Below, piece by piece: positions 8,218 through 17,820 of a DNA stretch of 64,000 bases. Source of the DNA: Deltaproteobacteria bacterium (GTDB lineage: Bacteria > Desulfobacterota > GWC2-55-46); NCBI GenBank assembly GCA_015075075.1, contig JABTVA010000005.1, positions 1 through 64,000 of the forward strand. The letters run 5' to 3'. Each line of letters begins with the position of its first letter. Within the stretch, counting starts at the first letter, position 1. The notes below the pieces were generated by a model that was given only the letters and a program-made list of their open reading frames with translations, was not told the DNA's origin and did no database searches. Both the position numbers and the translations under genes were made by a program.

Positions 8218-9714
8218 ATGGCAAACTACGCGAAAAATATAATGTTTCAGGGAACTTCTTCCCATGTGGGGAAAAGCGTCCTCTCGGCTGCGCTTATAAG
8301 GGCCTTGAGGGACAGGGGCTTCAGGGTCGCCCCTTTCAAGGCCCAGAACATGGCCCTGAATTCGGCTGTCGCGGTGGAGGGAGGCGAGATAGGAAGGGCG
8401 CAGGCCTTTCAGGCCGAGGCGGCTGGCCTCAAGCCCTCGGTCCACATGAACCCCGTGCTCCTCAAGCCGACCGGCGATTCCATGTCCCAGGTCATAATCC
8501 ACGGCAAGCCTGTCGGCATGATGACCGCAGCCGAGTACCACGCCTTCAAGAAAGAGGCGCTGGGCCATGTGCGGGAGAGCTATTCGAAGCTTGCCCTTGA
8601 TTACGACGTAATCGTAATCGAGGGGGCCGGGAGCCCCGCCGAGGTGAACCTCCGCGAAAACGACATAGCCAACATGGGCATGGCCGGCGCGGTCGGGAGC
8701 CCGGTCGTCCTCATCGGCGACATAGACAGGGGCGGGGTATTCGCCTCGCTCGTGGGCACGCTCGAGCTCCTTTCGATGGAAGAAAGGGAGATGGTAAAGG
8801 GGTTCATAATAAACAAGTTCAGGGGCGACATAGGCCTCCTTAAGCCGGGGCTCGATTTCCTGGAGGCAAGGACCGGGAAAGGTGTTCTGGGGGTTGTGCC
8901 GAGCTTTTCGGGTCTCCTCATACCGGACGAGGACAGCGTCTCCCTCGACGAGAGGGGGGCTTCAAAGGAAGGCGGCGGGTTGAAAATAGCTGTCGTTAAG
9001 CTGCCGCGCCTTTCGAACTTCACTGATTTCGACCCGTTCAGGGGCGATCCGGGGATAGAGCTCTCGTTCATAAGCTCCCCCCGCGAGATGGCCGGGGCGG
9101 GTCTCGTCATCATACCCGGCACAAAGAGCACGATAGCCGACCTCATGTGGATGAAATCCAGGGGCTTCGGCCCGGCAATAAGGGAACACATCGAGAAAGG
9201 CGGCATGATAGCCGGCATATGCGGCGGGTTACAGATGCTCGGGACGGCTGTAAAGGACCCGCAAGGCGTTGAATCATCCGCAGGAGAGGCCGAGGGATTC
9301 GGGCTCGTGGACGCCGTGACAGTGCTACACAGGGAGAAAAAGACATTCGAGGTCTCGGCTGTGGCAAGGCTCATGGGAAGGGACTACGAGGTCAGGGGCT
9401 ATGAGATACACATGGGCGAGACCATTGTAAAGGGAGGCCCGTTCTCAAGGATACTTGAGCGGAACGGCAAGACCTGCTATGCCCCTGACGGGGCGGCGTC
9501 CCAGGACGGCATGGTCTGGGGCACCTATGTCCACGGCATATTCGATAACGACGTCTTCAGGCAGGCTGTCGTATCAGCGCTCTCCGGCGGAAGGTGCGGG
9601 AGCGGGACAGTGGCGAGCTTCGAATCCGTGCGCGAGAGAGCGATAGATTCGCTTGCTTCGATATTCGAGGATAGCGTGGACATGGAGCGGGTCCTCCGGA
9701 TAATAGGGGTATGA
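8218..9714 (+). CDS. cobQ: Cobyric acid synthase CobQ/CbiP
   Basis: Amidates the b, d, e and g side chains of adenosyl-cobyrinate diamide using glutamine and ATP. The N-terminal ATPase-like domain starts NIMFQGTSSHVGKSVLSAAL and continues FKAQNMALNS. The C-terminal glutaminase domain has the nucleophile loop GICGGLQMLG near residue 337 and the His/Glu end in the YEIHMGET and VHGIFD blocks. At 498 residues it is of normal length. Its stop overlaps the cbiB ATG (ATGA), indicating an operon for late cobalamin synthesis. Confidence 0.96.
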   Translation: MANYAKNIMFQGTSSHVGKSVLSAALIRALRDRGFRVAPFKAQNMALNSAVAVEGGEIGRAQAFQAEAAGLKPSVHMNPVLLKPTGDSMSQVIIHGKPVGMMTAAEYHAFKKEALGHVRESYSKLALDYDVIVIEGAGSPAEVNLRENDIANMGMAGAVGSPVVLIGDIDRGGVFASLVGTLELLSMEEREMVKGFIINKFRGDIGLLKPGLDFLEARTGKGVLGVVPSFSGLLIPDEDSVSLDERGASKEGGGLKIAVVKLPRLSNFTDFDPFRGDPGIELSFISSPREMAGAGLVIIPGTKSTIADLMWMKSRGFGPAIREHIEKGGMIAGICGGLQMLGTAVKDPQGVESSAGEAEGFGLVDAVTVLHREKKTFEVSAVARLMGRDYEVRGYEIHMGETIVKGGPFSRILERNGKTCYAPDGAASQDGMVWGTYVHGIFDNDVFRQAVVSALSGGRCGSGTVASFESVRERAIDSLASIFEDSVDMERVLRIIGV

Positions 9715-10706
9715 CGGGCCCCGAGGCGCTTGAAGGCGTGCTTGATATCGTGCCCCTTTCAGCGTTCGCGTTCCTTACGGCGCTCTTTTTAGACCTTTTG
9801 ATAGGGGACCCGGAGAGGGCGCCCCATCCGGTCAGGTGGATAGGTCGGCTTGCGGCCTTTCTTGAGGCCCCGATAAGAAAGGCCCTGCCAAAGAGCGCCG
9901 GATGGGAGAGGCTCGGCGGAGCGCTCCTCTGGGTTCTCGTCGTGGGCGGCGCTTACGCGGCAACGGCCCTTGTCCTCCATTATGCGAGCCTCCATTCGAC
10001 CGCGCTCTCTTTTGCGCTCTCGGTCTTTTTCATATGGGCCGGGCTTTCCATGAAGACCCTGGGGGACGAGGCCCTGGCTGTCGCAAGGGCGCTCGGGCAT
10101 GGGCTGGATGAGGGGAGAAGGCGCCTCTGCCGCATAGTGGGCAGGGACACCGGCAACCTTAAGGAGGAAGAGGTGCTCAAGGCCGCGGTCGAGACAGTTG
10201 CCGAGAACGCCTCTGACGGCGTCATCGCACCGCTCTTTTTCCTTGTGCTCGGCGGCCCGGCGCTCATGATGGCCTACAAGGCCGTCAACACACTCGATTC
10301 GATGGTGGGCTACCGGAACGAAAGGTACAGGCACTTCGGCTGGTTTTCGGCTCGGATGGACGACGCGGCGAATTTCATGCCCGCGAGGCTCTCTGGCGCG
10401 CTCATAGTCACGGCCTCTTTCATTTTAGGATATAATTGGATGAAGTCCGCGGCCATGCTGGCGAGAGACGGGCGGAACCACCCGAGCCCCAACTCCGGGG
10501 TCCCGGAGGCCGCGATGGCCGGCGCTCTGGGAGTGAGGCTCGGCGGCGGGTCGTTCTACGGCGGCGTATTCTCGGGAAAGCCCTGGATCGGCGACCCGGT
10601 TAACGGCCTTGAAGCCGGGACGGTTTTGTCCTCGGTCAGGATAATGCGCGCCGCGGGCCTCGTGATGGCCGGGACCGTAATCATGATAATGCTCCTTTTC
10701 AATTGA
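9711..10706 (+). CDS. cbiB: Adenosylcobinamide-phosphate synthase CbiB/CobD
   Basis: A membrane enzyme that joins aminopropanol phosphate to adenosylcobyric acid. Signatures: DLLIGDPERAPHPVRWIGRL at the N-terminus, GRDTGNL, VETVAENASDGVIAPLFF and NTLDSMVGY. The 331 residues include about four to five membrane helices. It overlaps cobQ by four bases. The gene making its aminopropanol substrate (threonine-phosphate decarboxylase) lies 3.1 kb downstream on the same strand. Confidence 0.95.
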   Translation: MTGPEALEGVLDIVPLSAFAFLTALFLDLLIGDPERAPHPVRWIGRLAAFLEAPIRKALPKSAGWERLGGALLWVLVVGGAYAATALVLHYASLHSTALSFALSVFFIWAGLSMKTLGDEALAVARALGHGLDEGRRRLCRIVGRDTGNLKEEEVLKAAVETVAENASDGVIAPLFFLVLGGPALMMAYKAVNTLDSMVGYRNERYRHFGWFSARMDDAANFMPARLSGALIVTASFILGYNWMKSAAMLARDGRNHPSPNSGVPEAAMAGALGVRLGGGSFYGGVFSGKPWIGDPVNGLEAGTVLSSVRIMRAAGLVMAGTVIMIMLLFN

Positions 10707-10743
10707 ATGCCGCCCGTCGGGCCGTGTCCGGGGCAGAAAGAGG

Positions 10744-11220
10744 ATGTCGATGCTTAACGCGCTAAGGTTCATCTTCCTCATGAGCATCGTGACATGGGTG
10801 GGGATGATAATCTTCTATACCCTCTTCGTGACCCCGAGCATATTCAGGGCCCTGCCGAGGGAGCTCGCGGGTGACGTGGTCTCTCACATATTCCCCAAAT
10901 ACTGGGGCATCGGCTATGTGGCGGCCATACTCTCGCTTGCTTCCCTCATCGCGATGTCGTTCATTGAGAAGGTCTTTCCCATGGCCAGGATACTCATACT
11001 GGCGCTCATGACCGCGCTCACCTTCTACTCGGGGCTTGTTGTGGCTCCGGAGGCGCAGACCGTAAAGGCCCAGATGAAGGTTCTGGAGGACCCCCCGAGG
11101 CTCGAAGAGCTCCGGAGCGAGTTCAGGGGCGTCCACAGGACGAGCTTTGCCATGAACCTGGTGGTCATGGTTGCAGGCGTTGTCTTAGTATTCCTCGTTT
11201 CGAGGAACCTCAGGCTGTAA
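10744..11220 (+). CDS. DUF4149 membrane protein
   Basis: A 158-residue protein with four hydrophobic helices (near 5-27, 52-72, 80-97 and 135-153). WVGMIIFYTLFVTPSIFRALP and the extramembrane EFRGVHRTSFAMN before the last helix match the DUF4149 / TMEM205-like family, whose function is not known. It follows cbiB by 37 bases and precedes the dodecin gene by about 40, so all may be co-transcribed. Confidence 0.75.
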   Translation: MSMLNALRFIFLMSIVTWVGMIIFYTLFVTPSIFRALPRELAGDVVSHIFPKYWGIGYVAAILSLASLIAMSFIEKVFPMARILILALMTALTFYSGLVVAPEAQTVKAQMKVLEDPPRLEELRSEFRGVHRTSFAMNLVVMVAGVVLVFLVSRNLRL

Positions 11221-11261
11221 AGGCAGTCCGTAAAAGACAGGCAGATAGAAAGGGAGGCGAC

Positions 11262-11468
11262 ATGGACAGGGTATACAAGAAGATAGAGCTTGTCGGCATC
11301 TCTTCCAAGAGCTTCGAGGACGCGGTTACGCACGCGATAGAAAAGGCCTCCAAGACCCTCCACGGGCTCGCGTGGTTCGAGGTCGTCGAGCAGCACGGCA
11401 GGATAGCTGACGGCAAGATAGCCGAGTTCCAGGCTGTCATAAGGGTGGCCTTCAAGCTCGACGATTAG
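11262..11468 (+). CDS. Dodecin family flavin-binding protein
   Basis: A 68-residue protein with the dodecin pattern: YKKIELVGISSKSFEDAVTH, a helix, then the Trp-containing LAWFEVVEQHGRI that stacks on flavin, and a final beta strand FQAVIRVAFKLDD. Dodecins form hollow dodecamers that store or buffer flavins, or CoA in some species. AGGGAGGCGAC precedes the ATG. Length is typical. Confidence 0.92.
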   Translation: MDRVYKKIELVGISSKSFEDAVTHAIEKASKTLHGLAWFEVVEQHGRIADGKIAEFQAVIRVAFKLDD

Positions 11469-11519
11469 GGAGGGTGTTGAAAAAGCACCCTATCCTGTTA
11501 GGAGAGGCAGGCCGTATTG

Positions 11520-13563
11520 ATGCCGAATGGCGGTGACATATCGTTCTTCTTCAAGCCGGAAAGCGTGGCCGTTGTCGGCGCATCGCCCGAGCCAGGGAAG
11601 ATATCCAACATCATACTCGGGAACCTAATCGGCGCGGGCTTCGGCAAGAGGATTATCCCCGTGAACCCCGGGCAGGCCTCCATCATGGGGCTTGAGTGCC
11701 TGCCCTCCCTCGAAGAGTCGAGGGAGGTAGTGGACCTTGCCGTCTTCGCCATCCCCGCTGCGTCCGTCCCTGCCGCGCTCAGGCGCGCCGAAGGCAAGGT
11801 CCGGGGCGCGATAATAGTGAGCGGCGGCTTCGGGGAGGCCGGTGAAAGGGGGAAGGCCCTTGAAAAGGAGGTCCTGGAGATTGCGCGAAAAAGCGGGGTG
11901 CGCGTAATCGGGCCGAACTGCCTCGGCATCTACGACGCTGTCTCGAAGGTGGATACCTTCTTCATACCCACGGACAGGGCCGGCAGGCCGGGCAAAGGAG
12001 GCCTTTCCATACTCTCGCAGAGCGGCTCCTTCGCCGCGGTCGCGATGGACGAGCTCGCGGCGGAAGGCATCGGCGCCGCAAAGATAGTAAGCTACGGGAA
12101 CGCCGTTGACGTCAACGAGTCGGACTGCCTCGAGTTCCTTGCCTCAGACCCGGAGACGAAGGCCGTCGTCCTATACATGGAATCGGTTGCCGACGGCAGG
12201 AGGTTCGTCGAGGCCGCGTCAAGGTGCGCCGCGGAAAAGCCCGTCATGGCCGTCAAGGTCGGGAAGTTCGGCGCGGGCGCTGCCGCCGCGCGTTCCCACA
12301 CCGGCGCGATCGCCGGAAGGTACGAGATATACAGGGCCGCCTTCAAGAAGGCCGGCGTTACGGAGCTTAACGGCTACGAGGAGTTCCAGGCCGCCTGCAA
12401 GGCCTTCGGGCTTCAGGGGAGGGCTTCCGGCAGGCGGGTTATGATAATAACCGACGGCGGCGGCATGGGCGTGGGCATTGCGGACGCCTGCCACGCCCTC
12501 GGGCTCGATGCCGCGCCGCTTCCGCGGGAATTGGAACGCGAGCTCAAGGCCGTCTTCCCGCCATATTTTTCCATATCAAACCCCTTGACCCTTACCGGGA
12601 GCCGACGGACGAGTCCTTTGCCCTCTCGGTCCAGGAAGACGATGGCGAGCCATTACGACATCGCCATAGTCGCGGCGCTCTGGGGCCGCCGCCTACGGAC
12701 GCTCTCCTGGTATGCTCGCGCAGAAGCCGGGGTTTTCCGAGAAGCCCATCATAATCTGCTCGCCGGGGGGCGAGTATTCGAGGTCGCGCCTGAGGCTCTT
12801 CGGGCAGGGCCTTCCGGCATTCACGACGCCAGAGGGCGCGGTGCGCGCTGGCCGTCCTCAGAAGGGGACGATAGGAGGCCTATGGCCGAAAGGCCGCGAT
12901 AGAAAAGATAGTAAAGGGCAGACCTTGAGCCTGGGGAAAGGCGCTCATCGAGCCGAGGCAAAGGCCGTCATAAGCCTCGCGTCCATCCCGGTCCCGAAGG
13001 CGACAAGGTGGTGAAGGATATGGCCGGGGCTATCGAGGCCGCATCCGAGATAGGCTATCCGGTCGCGCTAAGCTCGTATCGCCTGACATACCGCACAAGC
13101 GACATAGCGGCGTGGCGCGCATCATAAGGGACGCGGGGAGCTTAGAAATCGAACTGGTCGCGGATGATACCGGCGCCGCGGACGAGGCCCCGGCCTCCGT
13201 TATCGAGGCTTCCTCATCGAGGAGATGGCCGGAAAAGGACAGGTGATCGTCGGCGCACAGGATGCGCAGTTCAGCCCCGCAGTGATGTTCCGGCCTCGGC
13301 GGTGGCCGTCGAGCTCCCTTAAGGACGTATCCCTTCAGGCTCGCCCCAGTTGAGAGCAGGCCGCCTGAGATGATATCCGAGGTAAAGAGCTTCCCTGCTC
13401 CTTGCTGGGTTCAGAGGCGATAGCGGAACTCAACGCCATAGCCGACGTTATATATGAATCGGCTGGATAATGGAGGGGGTCAGCGCCATAAAAGAGCTTG
13501 AGATAAACCCCTTGTGGTGTAAGAGAGGGCCCTGGCGCATGGATGCCAGGGTCCGCGATATCA
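11520..13563 (+). pseudogene. ADP-forming acetate/acyl-CoA ligase, 3' half frame-broken
   Basis: The first 350 codons are intact: CoA-binding domain (PESVAVVGASPEPGKISNII, VNPGQASIMGLECLPSL, VIGPNCLGIYD) and succinyl-CoA-ligase-like domains with the phospho-His loop AARSHTGAIAG. From about 12600 the frame changes at least three times (agcCgacgg near 12601, near 12640, near 12690). Pieces of the ATP-grasp domain follow, ending in IKELEINPLW and MDARV before a family B repeat. The enzyme would interconvert acyl-CoA plus ADP with acid plus ATP. Broken either by real decay or by sequence error. Confidence 0.8.
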
Positions 13564-13683
13564 GGCTGCTCAAAAGCTCAATCTGCGGCGTCGTCAAATT
13601 CCCGTCATTGCGGCGTACAATGAAAAGTACGCCTCATTCCTCATTTTTCGACTCCTTGCATCTTGAGCTTTTTGAGCAGCCTG
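13562..13683. repeat. Family B palindromic repeat, copy 2
   Basis: About 122 bp with inverted ends AGGCTGCTCAAAAGCTC and GAGCTTTTTGAGCAGCCT and an inner palindrome GGCGTAC/GTACGCC. It begins at the very end of the broken acyl-CoA ligase gene. Confidence 0.85.
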
Positions 13684-13797
13684 AATGTTATCATGAGTTT
13701 TGTAGGGTGCGCTGTGCGCACCATTACAAATCCCCCTTTCTCCCCTTAGGAAAGGGCATCAGAGTTAAGGTATTCACAAATTTTCGAGGTCTGGTCG

Positions 13798-14934
13798 TTG
13801 GTCAAGGACATACACGGGGGGAATATCTGGCAGGCGGCGAAAGAGGCCTCGAAGCCCCTTGAAAAGATAATCGATTTCAGCGCGAGCATAAACCCCCTCG
13901 GCCCGCCGGCTTCGGCAATAAAGGCGATAGAGGAAGGGCTGAGGTTAATACCCCCTTACCCCGACCCTTCCGCGAGCGCCATCAGGGAGGCGCTCGCTGC
14001 ACATCATGGCATATCAACGGAAAACATACTCCCGGCGAACGGCTCGACCGAGCTTATCTATTTAATCCCCAGGTTAATCCCCAGGCTCATGAAGCCCGGC
14101 AGGGCGCTCATCATAGAGCCCGCCTTCAGCGAGTACAAAAAGGCCCTTGCTCTCGCGGGATGGAAGACCGAGGGCTTTGTCCTGGATAAAGACGACGGCT
14201 TCAGGCTCGACCTTGAGAAGCTCGGGAGAAGGCTTTCAAAGGGCTTCGGCCTCGTCTTCATGGCAAACCCGGCGAACCCGACGGGCGTACTCTATTCCGA
14301 AAAAGAGACGCTTTCGTTTTTGAAGCTCGCGCGCACGAGCGGCGCGCTGGCTGTGCTCGACGAGGCCTTCATAGACTTCTCGGGCGGTAGCGTGCTTAAA
14401 AAGGCAATAAGGGCTGGCAATGCGATAGTGCTCCGCTCCATGACCAAGTTCTATGCGCTCGCGGGCCTCAGGCTCGGGTACGCGGCGGCTGAAAGGAAAA
14501 TCCTCTCAAGGCTTGAAGGGCTGAAGCCGCCCTGGTCGGTAAATACGCTCTCGTCCCTTGCAGGGGCCGCCTGTTTCGCTGACGCGCGATACAGGGAGCG
14601 GACGGCAGAATGGCTATCAGCGGAGAGGGACGCGCTCTCGAAAGGCATCGCATCCATAAACGGCCTTGAGCCTTTCCCGACGTCGGCCAATTACCTGACG
14701 GTAAGGATATCGAAGCCGCGCCTTAATGCCAGGGCGCTCGCTTCCAGGCTCTTTAAGGAGGGGCTGCTCATACGCGACTTGAGCGCCTTCAGGGGGCTCG
14801 GCCCTGAGTTCTTCAGGGTGGCCGTGCTCGGAAGGGATGCGAACAGGCTACTTATGGATTCCCTCGGTAAGGCCGTGAGCGAAGCCGGCGCGCGGAAAAA
14901 TGGCGCAAGGAAGCGGGGCGAGCGGACCGCGTGA
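13798..14934 (+). CDS. cobD: L-threonine-O-3-phosphate decarboxylase (aminotransferase fold)
   Basis: A PLP enzyme of fold type I, 378 residues. HGGNIWQAAKE followed by DFSASINPLGPP is diagnostic for the Salmonella CobD type, which decarboxylates threonine phosphate to (R)-1-amino-2-propanol phosphate for the cobalamin nucleotide loop. MANPANPTG, DEAFIDFSG and the PLP lysine in SMTKFYALAGLRLGYA are present. The start is TTG 13798 with GAGG about eight bases upstream. Histidinol-phosphate aminotransferase is the main alternative, but the N-terminal signature and the cobQ-cbiB context favour this call. Confidence 0.88.
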   Translation: MVKDIHGGNIWQAAKEASKPLEKIIDFSASINPLGPPASAIKAIEEGLRLIPPYPDPSASAIREALAAHHGISTENILPANGSTELIYLIPRLIPRLMKPGRALIIEPAFSEYKKALALAGWKTEGFVLDKDDGFRLDLEKLGRRLSKGFGLVFMANPANPTGVLYSEKETLSFLKLARTSGALAVLDEAFIDFSGGSVLKKAIRAGNAIVLRSMTKFYALAGLRLGYAAAERKILSRLEGLKPPWSVNTLSSLAGAACFADARYRERTAEWLSAERDALSKGIASINGLEPFPTSANYLTVRISKPRLNARALASRLFKEGLLIRDLSAFRGLGPEFFRVAVLGRDANRLLMDSLGKAVSEAGARKNGARKRGERTA

Positions 14935-14942
14935 GGGATTCC

Positions 14943-15095
14943 TTCGTCATTACGAGGGACGTTAGTCCCGAAGCAATCTCATGCATTCCAGGATGCAGTT
15001 CGTAAGAGAGTCTTTAGTCCCCCTCTTTCCTAAAGAGGGGTCAGGGGAGATTATTCAAAATCAGTTATAATCCCCCTTCCAAAAGGAAGATATCA
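14943..15095. repeat. Interspersed repeats (CATTACGAG type and CCCCTCTTT type)
   Basis: Two dispersed sequences in the gap after cobD. TTCGTCATTACGAGGGACG with GAAGCAATCTCA is related to the nested element at 22274-22362. CCCCCTCTTTCCTAAAGAGG with GGGGAGATTATT is related to 23199-23275. Neither encodes a protein. Confidence 0.5.
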
Positions 15096-15102
15096 CAAAA
15101 TT

Positions 15103-15483
15103 TCAGCCGCGAAAGAGCCTAAAGCTCACCCTTACGACGGTCTCACATTCCCGCGCATTGAAGTCCGCGACTACGTCGAGCTTTCTCGGGGAGAGTAGTT
15201 TTTTTAGGTCGTCGAAGATGAGGTTCGTTACGGCCTCGTGTGAGATGGCCCTTTCGCGGAAGGAGTTGAGGTAAAGTTTCAGCGACTTAAGCTCCACGAC
15301 CTTCCTGTCAGGCACATAGGTTACATTGATCGTCGCGAAGTCGGGATACCCCGAGCGCGGGCAAACGCAGGTGAACTCCGGGTAGCTTATCTCTATCGTA
15401 TAGTCCCTGTCCGGGCTGGCGTTGTCCCAGGCCTCGAGCTTCGCTTCCTCAATGGCCTTTGCGCCGTATTTCTTCTCGGTCAT
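15103..15483 (-). CDS. queF: NADPH-dependent 7-cyano-7-deazaguanine reductase QueF
   Basis: Reduces preQ0 to preQ1 in queuosine synthesis. The 126-residue T-fold protein has the catalytic Cys in [17 protein letters not shown], and [21 protein letters not shown], the NADPH and substrate block. I start at ATG 15483 (MTEKKYG), giving the usual short-form length; the frame extends upstream through sequence unlike the family. Confidence 0.95.
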   Translation of the reverse strand: MTEKKYGAKAIEEAKLEAWDNASPDRDYTIEISYPEFTCVCPRSGYPDFATINVTYVPDRKVVELKSLKLYLNSFRERAISHEAVTNLIFDDLKKLLSPRKLDVVADFNARECETVVRVSFRLFRG

Positions 15484-15734
15484 CTTAATTAAAGCCCTTT
15501 CGGTCTTGAACCCCGCCGCGAGGCGGGCTAATGAACATATTAGCAAAATCCGGTAAAAAATAAAGCCGTTTGAGCGCCTTTTTCTGAATGGCTTGACAAG
15601 CCGCCCTGTTTTTGGGCTTAATGGAGTGTACCCGGTGCTTCGGGAGGGGACGCCTGGGATAAAGAATGGCCAAGCAGGGAGCTCAGGGCATAAAGGGCGG
15701 TACGGCCCCGTTTTCAAAGAATATGGATTTTGCC

Positions 15735-15763
15735 TTGACAAAAAGCCCTCTTTTTTGTAACCT
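15735..15763 (+). promoter_or_regulatory. Sigma-70-type promoter for the tRNA pair
   Basis: TTGACA at 15735-15740, a 17-base spacer, and TAACCT at 15758-15763, about 18 bases before the tRNA-Arg gene. Confidence 0.7.
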
Positions 15764-15781
15764 GAAAAGATTCGGTTTTAC

Positions 15782-15857
15782 GCGCCTGTAGCTCAGTGGA
15801 TAGAGCATCGGCCTCCGAAGCCGAGGGTCGGAGGTTCAAATCCTCTCAGGCGCGCCA
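15782..15857 (+). tRNA. tRNA-Arg (anticodon CCG)
   Basis: Acceptor GCGCCTG pairs with CAGGCGC. The D-loop region is TAGCTCAGTGG. The anticodon loop CTCCGAA is closed by TCGGC/GCCGA, the T-arm has GGTTCAAATCC, and CCA is encoded. Reads CGG arginine codons. Confidence 0.95.
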
Positions 15858-15922
15858 GATTCAGGGCGGGCCGGGAAGGAAAAACGCTGTACAGGCGCTG
15901 ACTTTCAAAAAGATTTCTTCTT

Positions 15923-15998
<76 letters not shown>

Positions 15999-16004
15999 AA
16001 TTGA

Positions 16005-16045
16005 AGGGGTTGCAGGATTTTTTATAGTCCTGCAACCCCTTTTTC
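16005..16045 (+). terminator. Rho-independent terminator after the tRNA pair
   Basis: AGGGGTTGCAGGA and TCCTGCAACCCCT form a 13-bp stem around a T/A-rich loop, followed by a T run. Confidence 0.92.
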
Positions 16046-16164
16046 TTTTTGTACTGTATACTTTTTGTATAGTCGATATCCGGTTATAGCCTCTGAAGCA
16101 CTTCAACGGCCTGCACTGTTTTTGTCAGCGGTGAAACCTTCACGCGCGGAGGCTGTTTGTTGCC

Positions 16165-16842
16165 ATGCAAGGCAAGGATATCCTGTTTTGTCTGTTTTTG
16201 GCGCTTATCCTGTTTGGAATTTCGTTTCTGCCTTATCTCCAGCCTGGCTCTGCCGCATTATTCGAGGAAGATAATTTAATCGAGAGCTTGTCGGCGCTGG
16301 GATACGGCCTGGCAACGGCTTACGCTTTTCTCAAAGGGGGTATTCGGTTCGTCCGTACCCGGTTTTACTTTATTGCCCTGTTTGTTTTTTGCGCATTGAG
16401 AGAGTTGGATTTCAACAGAAGATTCACATCAGTCGGCTTGCTGAAGCTCGAGTTTTACACGGGGCATACCCCTTTAGCGGAAAAGTTATTGGGGAGCCTG
16501 GTGCTGATGGTACTGGCGTGGATTGCCGTGACGATCCTGAGGCGGCACCTTATCCATTTCAGCCGGGGCTTTGCCGCTCATCGCAGGCTTTACATATTGT
16601 CCATAGCTGGTTTCCTGCTGGCAGCCCTGGCGAAAACCCTGGACGGTTCCCAGCGAAAGCTGAAGTCTCTGGGAGTATATCTGCCGGATACCTGGGCGGA
16701 CTATTTCACCTATCTCGAGGAATCCTTGGAGTTGGGTATCCCTCTGGTCATCCTCTGGACATTGGCGGTTTATTTCAGGGACTACCATGGTGATGAGGGA
16801 ACTCCTGACAGTGTCCCACGAAATGGTGTGATTCGAAGTTAG
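16165..16842 (+). CDS. Unrecognised integral membrane protein
   Basis: A 225-residue protein with about six hydrophobic segments (near 6-28, 42-58, 68-82, 108-126, 145-163 and 192-210). EEDNLIESLSALGYGLA follows the first helix, and a charged cytoplasmic-looking tail ends the protein. Base composition is more AT-rich than the flanking housekeeping genes. I do not recognise a family. It stands alone between the tRNA terminator and the PEP-CTERM gene. Confidence 0.65.
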   Translation: MQGKDILFCLFLALILFGISFLPYLQPGSAALFEEDNLIESLSALGYGLATAYAFLKGGIRFVRTRFYFIALFVFCALRELDFNRRFTSVGLLKLEFYTGHTPLAEKLLGSLVLMVLAWIAVTILRRHLIHFSRGFAAHRRLYILSIAGFLLAALAKTLDGSQRKLKSLGVYLPDTWADYFTYLEESLELGIPLVILWTLAVYFRDYHGDEGTPDSVPRNGVIRS

Positions 16843-16886
16843 GAGGTAATCGAGGCCTTCGAAAGGTTGAACTGGAACGGCCAGAA

Positions 16887-16912
16887 ATCCCCGGTCTTTT
16901 AAGGCCGGGGGT
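16887..16912. terminator. GC-rich hairpin after the membrane protein
   Basis: CCCCGGTCTT and AAGGCCGGGG pair around TT. There is no clear T run, so termination is uncertain. Confidence 0.4.
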
Positions 16913-17021
16913 CATTAGTTGGTTACGGAAAGTATAAAGTTTGACATTCATTAATTAGCAAGCCTTACTAAAAGAGAGTGATATTCCTGCCGCTTACTAT
17001 CTGCAAAAAAAAGGGGGTGTT

Positions 17022-17780
17022 ATGAAAAGATTATTATTTTTTGCTTCCGCAGCTGCAATGATGATGCTTTCGACTGACGCCGCTTATGCCGTTCCGTCTG
17101 AAAACCTGCTTACGAATGGTGACTTCCAAGACGGAACTCCAATTGCACACAGCGATTTCAACCCGTCCACAGGGCCTTTTAACATTTGGCTCGGTCCGGG
17201 GGATGTGAGTATACAGGAAAACGGCACAGGAAAAAGCGCCGGGGATTTTTTCGCGGCTTTTGAGCTTCCGGCTGACCCCACTGAATTAGGTGCGGCCAGA
17301 CTTGTACAGGGAATTGATTTAAACCCTGGCGATATCCCGCCGGGTACGCCCTTATTCCTTGGTTTTGATTTTTTCCCGGTTAATGGTAGTCCTGCAGAAC
17401 TGAATTTGCCGGAAATTGCTAAGAGTGAATTGTATGTCCTTGGGCTTAATGATTCAGACGGTCCGGTAAGAGTCTCTCCCTTCACCGGAGACGGATTCCC
17501 TCCGGGAGACGTCATATTCTCACAAAATCTCCTGAATCTCACGAGCTTAAGGAATCAATGGGTCTCAGCAGGTGCTGGTTTTCCGATAAATCAGGAGTAT
17601 GACTTCATCGCGGTCGTCTTTAATGCCGAAGGATTGGGTAGTCTCAGGGGAGACCTTGCGGGTGTTGATAATGTATCTCTCCGAAAAAATGTGCAAGCTC
17701 CAGAGCCGGGCACTTTCTTTCTTATCGGCTCGGCAATATCGGCCATTATTATGGCCAGACATAGAATTAAAGCTGATTGA
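17022..17780 (+). CDS. PEP-CTERM sorting-domain exported protein
   Basis: A 252-residue exported protein with a signal peptide (about 1-24, ending DAAYA). The mature part starts NLLTNGDFQDG and is beta-rich. The tail is APEPGTFFLIG, a hydrophobic helix, and basic RHRIKAD: the PEP-CTERM tripartite signal read by exosortase. GGGGGTG precedes the ATG. Such proteins are usually linked to exopolysaccharide or biofilm matrix, which fits the sugar operon further on. No exosortase is in the window. Confidence 0.88.
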   Translation: MKRLLFFASAAAMMMLSTDAAYAVPSENLLTNGDFQDGTPIAHSDFNPSTGPFNIWLGPGDVSIQENGTGKSAGDFFAAFELPADPTELGAARLVQGIDLNPGDIPPGTPLFLGFDFFPVNGSPAELNLPEIAKSELYVLGLNDSDGPVRVSPFTGDGFPPGDVIFSQNLLNLTSLRNQWVSAGAGFPINQEYDFIAVVFNAEGLGSLRGDLAGVDNVSLRKNVQAPEPGTFFLIGSAISAIIMARHRIKAD

Positions 17781-17820
17781 TAATGAGGCTGTAGGTGTGC
17801 CGGCCTTCAAGGAGGTCATG

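Noticed and set aside
13798..14934. Histidinol-phosphate aminotransferase (hisC)
   Set aside because: The HGGN and DFSASINPLG signatures and cobalamin context point to threonine-phosphate decarboxylase.
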